Source of the DNA: Alphaproteobacteria bacterium
GTDB lineage: Bacteria > Pseudomonadota > Alphaproteobacteria > Caulobacterales > Caulobacteraceae
Reading direction: 5' to 3'
Assembly (NCBI GenBank): GCA_028869395.1
Contig: JAGWSE010000101.1
Span: 1-5,253 of the forward strand
Length of the DNA stretch: 5,253 nt
Shown: piece by piece, positions 1-5,253 of the stretch
Layout: each line of letters starts with the position of its first letter
Position numbering within the stretch: position 1 is the first letter of the stretch
Notes under the pieces: model-generated
What the model was told of the DNA's origin: nothing
The model's input: only the letters and a program-made list of their open reading frames with translations
The model's database searches: none
Position numbers and translations under genes: made by a program

Positions 1-1
1 C

Positions 2-1120
2 GTCGGCGCGGCCGAGACCACCAAGATGGGCAAGATCCCCGACCAGTCGGTGATCTTCCTGCATGCGGACGCGGCGCTGAACGCCATGGCCGATGCAGGG
101 CTGAAGCCCTCCGACATCGACGGCGTGGCGACCGCGGGTGAGAGCCCGGTGGCGCTGGCGCACTATCTCGGCATAACGCCGACCTGGGCCGACGGCACCA
201 GCGTCGGCGGCTGCTCCTTCATGCTGCACGTCCGCCACGCGGCGGCGGCGATCAACGAAGGACTTTGCAAGACCGTGCTGATCACCCATGGGGAGAGCGG
301 TCGCTCCCGCGTGGGAGCCGGCGGTTTCGGCCGCTCGGCGTCCAGCCTGCAGGGCCAGTTCGAGATGCCGTTCGGACCGATGGGACCGCCGACGATGTTC
401 ACCGTTCCGGTGCTCCGCTATCTCAAGGCGCGCGGCTACACGGTCGAGGACCTGGCGAACGTCGCCGTCGTCCAGCGGGAATGGGCCGCCAAGAATCCGC
501 GCGCCAGCTTCAAGGACCCGATCACGGTCGAAGATGTCCTGAGCGCCGACATGATCGCGTGGCCCTTCACCAAGCTGATGTGCTGCCTGGTGACGGACGG
601 CGGAGGCGCATTGATCCTGACCTCGGCGGAGCGGGCCAGGGACTTCCCGCAAAAGCCCGTCTACATCCTGGGAACCGGCGAAAGCGTCGAGACGCCGATG
701 GTCAGCCAGATGGAGGACTTCACGACCTCCAAGGCGTTCCGCGTCTCCGGCAAGAAGGCCTTCGACGAGGCGGGCATCAAGCACTCCGACGTGGATCACC
801 TGATGATCTACGACGCCTTCGCCCACCTGCCGCTCTACGGCCTGGAGGACCTCGGCTTCTGCAAGCCGGGCGAGGCGGCCGCGTTCATTCGCGAGCGCAA
901 CACGGCGCCGGGCGGCAAGCTGCCGCTCAACACCAACGGCGGCGGGCTCTCCTACATGCACTCGGGCATGTACGGCATGTACGCCCTGCAGGAGAGCGTG
1001 CGGCAGATGCGCGGCGTCGCCCCGGCCCAGGCGCCCAACGCGAAGATCAGCATCGCCCACGGCGTCGGCGGCATGTTCGCCGCGTCGGGCACGATCATCT
1101 TCTCCAACCAGACGCCGTGA
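2..1120 (+). CDS. Thiolase-fold protein (SCP-x/non-specific lipid-transfer thiolase-like), 5' end outside window
   Basis: A cytoplasmic thiolase-superfamily protein, probably acting on acyl-CoA (beta-oxidation-like cleavage, or aldol cleavage as in Ltp2-type relatives). The open frame runs to the left edge: bases 2-25 add VGAAETTK before the first ATG (position 26). This resembles the first beta-strand of thiolases, and no ribosome binding site precedes that ATG, so the true start lies upstream, probably by only a few residues. Numbering from that ATG (364 residues): the GGCSF turn at 61-65, followed by a helix rich in alanine, matches the nucleophile region. TDGGGALIL (190-198) and IYDAF (261-265) are typical family segments. 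NTNGGG (302-307) leads to His312, the equivalent of the GHP histidine. AHGVGG (344-349) resembles the C-terminal HNxGxGG loop of SCP-x thiolases. The usual nucleophilic Cys appears replaced (Thr58/Ser59 region) and the C-terminal Cys is absent, so true thiolase activity is doubtful. The family assignment is secure; the substrate is unknown. Confidence 0.9.
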   Translation, partial: VGAAETTKMGKIPDQSVIFLHADAALNAMADAGLKPSDIDGVATAGESPVALAHYLGITPTWADGTSVGGCSFMLHVRHAAAAINEGLCKTVLITHGESGRSRVGAGGFGRSASSLQGQFEMPFGPMGPPTMFTVPVLRYLKARGYTVEDLANVAVVQREWAAKNPRASFKDPITVEDVLSADMIAWPFTKLMCCLVTDGGGALILTSAERARDFPQKPVYILGTGESVETPMVSQMEDFTTSKAFRVSGKKAFDEAGIKHSDVDHLMIYDAFAHLPLYGLEDLGFCKPGEAAAFIRERNTAPGGKLPLNTNGGGLSYMHSGMYGMYALQESVRQMRGVAPAQAPNAKISIAHGVGGMFAASGTIIFSNQTP

Positions 1121-1125
1121 TCTAA

Positions 1126-1156
1126 TCCTCCCCCTGTCCTGCGGATGGGGGGAGGA
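1126..1156 (+). promoter_or_regulatory. Intergenic hairpin masking the Shine-Dalgarno of the PHP hydrolase gene
   Basis: The left arm 1126-1134 (TCCTCCCCC) is a perfect 9-base inverted repeat of 1148-1156 (GGGGGAGGA). As RNA the stem can continue inward through two G-U pairs (1135/1147 and 1136/1146) and three more pairs (1137-1139 with 1143-1145). This gives about 14 base pairs closed by a 3-base loop. It begins five bases after the thiolase stop codon, and its 3' arm contains the ribosome binding site of the next gene. No T-rich run follows on either strand, so it does not look like an intrinsic terminator. It may control or couple translation of the hydrolase, or it may be a dispersed intergenic palindrome of the CCTCCCC/GGGGAGG kind seen in GC-rich alphaproteobacteria. 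The structure is seen in the sequence; the role is inferred. Confidence 0.6.
1147..1155 (+). promoter_or_regulatory. Ribosome binding site supporting a TTG start
   Basis: GGGGGGAGG ends five bases before TTG at 1161. This is a strong Shine-Dalgarno match at good spacing, and the frame from TTG opens directly into a signal peptide. The next in-frame ATG (1206, residue 16) would lose most of that peptide. The site therefore decides the start. It lies inside the 3' arm of the hairpin at 1126-1156. Confidence 0.75.
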
Positions 1157-1160
1157 CGCC

Positions 1161-2666
1161 TTGCGCGCGCTGCTGTTGGGACTTTGCCTGCTGCTGGCGC
1201 CCGCCATGCAGGCCCTCGCCGCGCCCCCACCGGACGTGACGCTCACCGGTGCGCTCAGCGGCAAGGACCAGCACGCCTACCGCGAGATCCCGTTCCGCGT
1301 GCCGCGCGGCGTTAAGCGGATCACGGTCGAGATCGCGCACACCGGCCAGGATCAGAAGACCGTCCTCGACGTGGGCCTGCGGGACCCGCAGCGGTTCCGC
1401 GGCTGGAGCGGCGGGAACAAGACCCGCTTCACGCTCTCGGAGGAGGAGGCGACCCCCTCCTATCTGCCCGGCCCGCTGCCCGCGGGCGTGTGGCGGCTGC
1501 TGCTGGGCGTCGCCAACATCCGGCCCGCGACCAAGGCCGAGTGGATCGCCCGCATCTGGTTCGACCGCACATCCGTGTTCCAGGGCTTCTACCGTCGTCC
1601 GGTGAAGACGGGGCTGGCCTGGTATCGGGGCGACCTGCACATGCACACCGCCCACTCCGACGGGACCTGCGCCTCCCGTCGCGGCGTGCGTGTCCCCTGC
1701 CCGGTCTTCAAGACGCTGGAGGCCGCGGAGGCGAGGGGACTCGATTTCATCGCGGTGACCGATCACAACACCACCTCGCAGGACGAGGCTCTGCGCGAAC
1801 TCGCCCCCTATTTCGACGACCTGCTGCTGATTCCCGGGCGCGAGATCACGACCTACGCGGGCCATGCCAACGTCTTCGGGCCGGAAGGCTTCATCGAATT
1901 CCAGCTCGGAACCTCCCGCGCGCCGGATTTCGCGACCATCCAGGCGGAGGCGGTGAAGGCGGGCGGACTGATCTCGATCAATCACCCGGGGCTTCCGTCC
2001 GGCGAGATCTGCATGGGCTGCGGCTGGAGCGCCAAGGCCGACTTCGCAGGCGTGCAGGCGATCGAGGTGGAGAATGGCGGCGCCCTGCGCGCCAGCCATG
2101 GGACCGACGCGCTTTCCGGGCTGGCCTTCTGGGAGGCGCGGCTGAATGCCGGTCTGCGGGTCACGGCGATAGGGGGATCGGACAATCACGACGCGACCCT
2201 GCCCCCCGACGAACCGTCATCCGTCGGCTATCCGACCACAGTCGTGCACGCGCCGGAGCTGTCGGAGGCGGCGATCCTGGCCGCGATCCGGGCCGGCCAT
2301 GTCTTCGTCGACGTCACCGGCAGCCGCGATCGTCTGCTGGAGGTCACAGCCCGCGACCGCGGCCAGGAGGCTGAAATGGGCGATGCGCTCTTGGCCGCCG
2401 AGGGCTCGACCGTCGCGGTCCGCGTCCACGTCGCCCATGCGCAGGGCGGGCGGCTCGTCATCTCCGGCGACGGCCTGGCGGCCCGGCTGGAGCAACCCGG
2501 TCTCACGCGCGCCGAAGAAACGCGCGAGTTCACCGTCGTGGCCGACGGGCGAGCGCACTGGCTGAGGGTGGACGTTCGCGGGCCCGACGGGAAACTGTGG
2601 CTGCTTGGCAACCCGATCTACCTCAACCCTTCTCCCGCGGCGCGCGCCAATGACAAAGCACGGTGA
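1161..2666 (+). CDS. Secreted PHP-domain metallohydrolase, CehA/McbA-like
   Basis: A 501-residue exported hydrolase of the PHP superfamily, resembling the CehA/McbA group (named after carbaryl hydrolases; most members have no known substrate). Residues 1-20 form a Sec signal peptide: one Arg, a Leu-rich core, then ALA before APPP, so cleavage near 20/21 and a periplasmic or secreted location are likely. Residues 25-135 look like a beta-sandwich accessory domain. The PHP domain follows with all expected metal ligands: GDLHMHTAHSDG at 157-168 (His160, His162, Asp167), TDHN at 200-203 (Asp201, His202), Glu228 in GREIT, His235, INHPG with His275, and GGSDNH at 338-343 (Asp341, His343). This predicts a di- or trinuclear metal site and hydrolysis of an ester, amide or phosphoester bond. 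Residues 392-490 form a beta-rich C-terminal domain ending in NPIYL, usual for the family. Four cysteines (170, 180, 284, 287) lie near the active site. It lies 40 bases after the thiolase-like gene, probably on the same transcript. Family is confident, substrate is not. Confidence 0.9.
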   Translation: MRALLLGLCLLLAPAMQALAAPPPDVTLTGALSGKDQHAYREIPFRVPRGVKRITVEIAHTGQDQKTVLDVGLRDPQRFRGWSGGNKTRFTLSEEEATPSYLPGPLPAGVWRLLLGVANIRPATKAEWIARIWFDRTSVFQGFYRRPVKTGLAWYRGDLHMHTAHSDGTCASRRGVRVPCPVFKTLEAAEARGLDFIAVTDHNTTSQDEALRELAPYFDDLLLIPGREITTYAGHANVFGPEGFIEFQLGTSRAPDFATIQAEAVKAGGLISINHPGLPSGEICMGCGWSAKADFAGVQAIEVENGGALRASHGTDALSGLAFWEARLNAGLRVTAIGGSDNHDATLPPDEPSSVGYPTTVVHAPELSEAAILAAIRAGHVFVDVTGSRDRLLEVTARDRGQEAEMGDALLAAEGSTVAVRVHVAHAQGGRLVISGDGLAARLEQPGLTRAEETREFTVVADGRAHWLRVDVRGPDGKLWLLGNPIYLNPSPAARANDKAR

Positions 2667-2732
2667 AGCCTGAGTTGCGGCGGCGGGGCCGAGGCGCGGG
2701 CTCGTCGTTCGGCGCAGCCTGTCGCTGAGAGC
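2667..2732. other. Short convergent intergenic gap without a clear terminator
   Basis: These 66 bases separate the stop codons of the convergent hydrolase and kinase genes. They hold an imperfect 7-pair inverted repeat (2692-2698 with 2713-2720, one bulged A, loop about 14). A 6-base repeat, GTCGCT at 2721-2726 with AGCGAC at 2736-2741, spans the kinase stop codon. Neither is followed by a T-run on either strand. Termination may be Rho-dependent or lie within the opposing genes. I see no small gene here. Confidence 0.5.
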
Positions 2733-5237
2733 CTAAGCGACGGCCGTGCGAACGGATGCGCTGTGGGCGGCCATGGCCTGCATGATCGCCTCGATGAGGG
2801 CCGCGGCGCGCAGCGGCTTAGCGAGGTGAAGGTCCGCGCCGGCCTCCTGACCGGCGCGGACGTGCTCGTCGAGCGCGTTGGCGGTCAGCATGATCACCGG
2901 CGTGCGGATGACGCCGGTCTCGCGCTCCCAAGCCCGGAGCTGGGTGGTGGCGGACAGGCCGTCGAGCTCGGGCATCTGCATGTCCATCAATACGACGTCG
3001 AAGCGTTCGGCCTTGAGCGCCTCCAGCGCCTCCGCGCCGTTTTCGACGATCACCGGATCGACGCCGACGGACTCGAGGATCAGCTGGACGACCTTCTGGT
3101 TCGTCGGATGGTCCTCCGCGAGCAGCACGCGCGCGCCCGCGATGTCGAGCCCCTCGGATTCGACCTCAGGCTCGCTGACGGCGTCGCCCTCCAATCGCTC
3201 GAGCGACAGCCGCACAGTGAAGACGGAGCCGGCCCCCGGCGTGGAGGCGACGTCGATCTCACCTCCCATCAGCTCGACGAGAGAGCGGCTGATCGCCAGG
3301 CCCAGGCCCGTGCCGCCGAACCGGCGCCGGATGGAGGCGTCGGCCTGCTCGAAGCGGCGGAACAGTCGCTGTTTGACCTCCTCGTCGAAACCGATGCCGG
3401 TGTCCGACACGCGGAAGCGCAGGCCGAGCCCGTAGGCGTCGACGTCGAGCCGCACCTCGCCGGTCTGGGTGAATTTCACGGCGTTGGAAAGCAGGTTCGA
3501 GAGCACCTGGGTCATGCGCACCGTGTCGCCGGCGAAGCGCCCGTCGGCCTCCGGGCTCACCAGCCAGTGGAAGCCCAGGCCCTTGGTCTCGGCCGACGCG
3601 CGATGGAGCTCGGCCACACCGGCGACCAGACTCTTCAGGTCGAACTCCTCTCGGGCGAACTTGATCTCGCCGGCCTCGATCTTCGAGAAGTCCAGGATGT
3701 CGGTCAGCACGCGCTCGAGCAGGCGTCCCGATGACGCGATCAATCCGGCCAACTCGCGGCCCTTCTTGGTCGTCTGCTTCTTGGCGAGCGCCTCCGATAT
3801 GGCGATGACGCCATTCAGGGGGGTTCGAAGCTCGTGGCTCATATTGGCGAGGAAGCGCGACTTCTCCTCGTTGGCGCGCTCCAGCTGAGCGGTGCGGTCG
3901 CGGACCCGGTCCTCCAGCGAGGCCAGCACCTCGTCGACCTTCTCCCGCTCCAGGCGAAGCGCCTTGGCGAGCACGCCGATCTCGTCGTCCCGGCCCTCGA
4001 CGTCCGATACGTCGGGGCGCTCGGCCCTGCCGAACATCTCCGGCTCACAACTGGCGGCCAGCTTGCGCACCGGATCCACGATCGTCCGCTGCGCCAGGAA
4101 GACCACGAGCAGGGTCTGCAGGATCGAGGCGATGCCGCCGACGACCAGCACCCAGGACGCGGACCGCGCCGCTGTCGCAATGACGGCGGCCTTCGGATAG
4201 GTCAGTAGCAGGTACCAGTCAGGACCGGCGAGGCGGCCGTAGGCCACAATCTGCCGGCCGTCCGGACTTGCGATCACCCCCTGGTCCGAGCCGGTATGGG
4301 CGATCGATCGCGTCAGGCGTTTCAGGTCGAGCAGGCGCTCGTACTTGGCGACCATCGCCTCGGAGGCGCGTCCCTTGCCGGTGAACCCGGGATAATCGAT
4401 GAGGTCGCCGTCCTTCGTCACGATGACTGTGGAGGCGCCGGGGATGGTGCCCTGAACGGCGTTGCGGAAGAAGCCGGTCAACTCGATGGACGAGCCAAAG
4501 GCGCCGACATATCGGCCGTCGACGTAGGCCGGCGTAACGCAGGCGGTAGCCAGCTTGTCGCCGACATTGTCCTGCACCAGCCGCTGCAGGTTGGTGCAGC
4601 GCGTCGCCCGCGTCGGGTCATTGGCCGGCAAAGTGATGGAGCTGATCTCTTCCTGCGAGATGTCCAGGTTCGCCGGCGCATCGTGGCGATAGAACATCAG
4701 CCGGTCGGGCCGGTCGGGTCCGTACATGACCAGCCGCGTCATTGGCGGCATGAAGAAATAGAAGTTGTCGTAGTCCTTGCGTGCGGCCTGGCCGAAGTCG
4801 GCCACCAGCCCGAAGGCGGCGACCAGCGCGCGCGTCTCACGGGGCTTCAGCTGGTCGGCGTGGGCGATCATGGCGCCCATCCCGTAGATGTAGTGGCCGT
4901 GACTCAGGTCGCCGTCGAAATACTTTGGGGCGGACCGGCGGGTGCCGTCCGCCTGGCGCGGGAAGTAGAGGTCGGCGAGTCGACTGGCCTCGGCGTTCGA
5001 GAGCCGGTTCATCCGCCGCTCCAGTTCTTCGGCCGCCGCCCTGTGGAGGGTCGTCAGGTTCGAAAAGCGCTTGTCGACGTTGCTGGAGCGCTCGCGGACA
5101 TAATCGCCCAGATAGGCGATCTGCCGGTCCGACAGCTCCTTCTCGAAGACCACGAAGGCGCCGAAGCTGCCAAGGATCGTTACGACGAGCGACATGAGCC
5201 CGACGCTGACCAGGAATCGACGCGACAGAGACTTCAT
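2733..5237 (-). CDS. Membrane-bound hybrid sensor histidine kinase (Cache sensor, HAMP, HisKA, HATPase_c, receiver)
   Basis: A complete 834-residue inner-membrane hybrid kinase that would sense an external signal, autophosphorylate, and pass phosphate to its own receiver. A basic N-terminus (KSLSRR) leads into membrane helix 1 (about 10-31). Next comes a large periplasmic region (32-360) that looks like a double Cache domain, with Cys214 and Cys233 and a closing DWYLLLTYP segment (340-348). Membrane helix 2 is about 361-383. A HAMP-like linker follows (Pro389, DEIG 418-421), then a charged coiled coil to about 460. The H-box MSHELRTPLNG (466-476) carries phospho-acceptor His468. ATP-binding boxes follow: N box NLLSNAVKFT (581-590), G1 SDTGIGF (611-617), F box FRRFEQAD (626-633), G2 GGTGLGLAIS (641-650). 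The receiver (about 702-820) has Glu708/Asp709, acceptor Asp752 in LMDMQMP, Thr785 and Lys807. All catalytic residues are present. No HPt domain follows, so onward relay needs a separate phosphotransferase encoded elsewhere, or the receiver acts as an internal sink. The ATG is chosen because it keeps the whole first membrane helix and has a ribosome binding site. Confidence 0.95.
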   Translation of the reverse strand: MKSLSRRFLVSVGLMSLVVTILGSFGAFVVFEKELSDRQIAYLGDYVRERSSNVDKRFSNLTTLHRAAAEELERRMNRLSNAEASRLADLYFPRQADGTRRSAPKYFDGDLSHGHYIYGMGAMIAHADQLKPRETRALVAAFGLVADFGQAARKDYDNFYFFMPPMTRLVMYGPDRPDRLMFYRHDAPANLDISQEEISSITLPANDPTRATRCTNLQRLVQDNVGDKLATACVTPAYVDGRYVGAFGSSIELTGFFRNAVQGTIPGASTVIVTKDGDLIDYPGFTGKGRASEAMVAKYERLLDLKRLTRSIAHTGSDQGVIASPDGRQIVAYGRLAGPDWYLLLTYPKAAVIATAARSASWVLVVGGIASILQTLLVVFLAQRTIVDPVRKLAASCEPEMFGRAERPDVSDVEGRDDEIGVLAKALRLEREKVDEVLASLEDRVRDRTAQLERANEEKSRFLANMSHELRTPLNGVIAISEALAKKQTTKKGRELAGLIASSGRLLERVLTDILDFSKIEAGEIKFAREEFDLKSLVAGVAELHRASAETKGLGFHWLVSPEADGRFAGDTVRMTQVLSNLLSNAVKFTQTGEVRLDVDAYGLGLRFRVSDTGIGFDEEVKQRLFRRFEQADASIRRRFGGTGLGLAISRSLVELMGGEIDVASTPGAGSVFTVRLSLERLEGDAVSEPEVESEGLDIAGARVLLAEDHPTNQKVVQLILESVGVDPVIVENGAEALEALKAERFDVVLMDMQMPELDGLSATTQLRAWERETGVIRTPVIMLTANALDEHVRAGQEAGADLHLAKPLRAAALIEAIMQAMAAHSASVRTAVA

Positions 5238-5240
5238 CCG

Positions 5241-5249
5241 CTCCCCCCC
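5241..5249 (-). promoter_or_regulatory. G-tract ribosome binding site of the hybrid kinase gene
   Basis: Read on the minus strand, seven consecutive G followed by AG lie just upstream of the kinase ATG (5235-5237), with CGG between. The purine-rich stretch is a plausible Shine-Dalgarno, though GGAG-to-ATG spacing is short (three bases). A core pairing further back in the G-run would give more usual spacing. The promoter lies beyond the right edge of the window. Confidence 0.5.
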
Positions 5250-5253
5250 GACG

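Noticed and set aside
26..28. ATG at 26 as the true start of the thiolase-like gene
   Set aside because: No Shine-Dalgarno precedes it, and the upstream in-frame codons encode VGAAETTK, which fits the first strand of thiolase-fold proteins. The real start is left of the window.
265..1125. A 286-codon plus-strand frame overlapping the thiolase-like gene
   Set aside because: It is an alternative frame of the thiolase gene with an Arg/Gly-rich, repetitive product and no motif.
1126..1156. The intergenic hairpin as a Rho-independent terminator
   Set aside because: The stem is strong, but neither side is followed by a T-rich run, and the 3' arm is the ribosome binding site of the next gene.
1122..2189. 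A 355-codon open frame on the minus strand, antisense to the hydrolase gene
   Set aside because: It mirrors the hydrolase gene, whose complete PHP motifs and signal peptide show it is the real gene. The antisense product is low-complexity and rich in Arg, Gly and Ala with no recognisable domain, as expected from GC-rich antisense frames.
2721..2741. GTCGCT/AGCGAC inverted repeat as a bidirectional terminator
   Set aside because: Only six pairs with a nine-base loop, overlapping the kinase stop codon, and no T-run on either side. This is within chance expectation for such GC-rich sequence.
2763..3734. A 323-codon open frame on the plus strand, antisense to the kinase and receiver domains
   Set aside because: The minus-strand frame encodes intact H, N, G1, F and G2 boxes and a receiver. 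The plus-strand product has no domain signature and is a compositional shadow.
1..5253. A mobile element, defence island, CRISPR array or other new multi-gene system
   Set aside because: There is no transposase, integrase, direct-repeat array, tRNA or attachment-like repeat, and composition looks even throughout. The three genes belong to well-known families.

Overview
This is a GC-rich window with long, clean reading frames, strong third-position G/C bias and Shine-Dalgarno-led genes. It looks like ordinary chromosome from an alphaproteobacterium. The style of the genes (a thiolase-like lipid-metabolism protein, a secreted CehA/McbA-type hydrolase and a Cache-sensor hybrid histidine kinase) would suit the Caulobacterales (Caulobacter/Phenylobacterium type). 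That placement is an impression from gene content and composition, not a proven assignment.

Layout. Three protein genes fill almost the whole window. On the + strand, a thiolase-fold protein (2-1120, cut at its 5' end by the window edge) is followed after 40 bases by a secreted PHP-domain metallohydrolase (1161-2666, TTG start). On the - strand, converging on that pair, is a large membrane-bound hybrid sensor kinase (2733-5237, complete). The 40-base gap between the first two genes is almost entirely a long hairpin whose 3' arm contains the ribosome binding site of the hydrolase gene. The 66-base gap between the convergent genes holds only weak inverted repeats and no clear intrinsic terminator. 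No RNA genes, mobile elements, CRISPR arrays or attachment sites are visible.

How the genes relate. The thiolase-like gene and the hydrolase gene are codirectional and close enough to share a transcript. The hairpin between them could couple their translation. Their functions suggest cytoplasmic acyl-CoA chemistry and periplasmic hydrolysis of a small molecule, but no substrate can be read from the sequence. The kinase is on the other strand, has no response-regulator or HPt gene beside it within the window, and need not control the other two genes. I see no convincing evidence for a new multi-gene system. The points most worth a second look are the Shine-Dalgarno-sequestering hairpin, the loss of the usual thiolase cysteines, and the cysteines in the exported hydrolase and in the kinase sensor domain.
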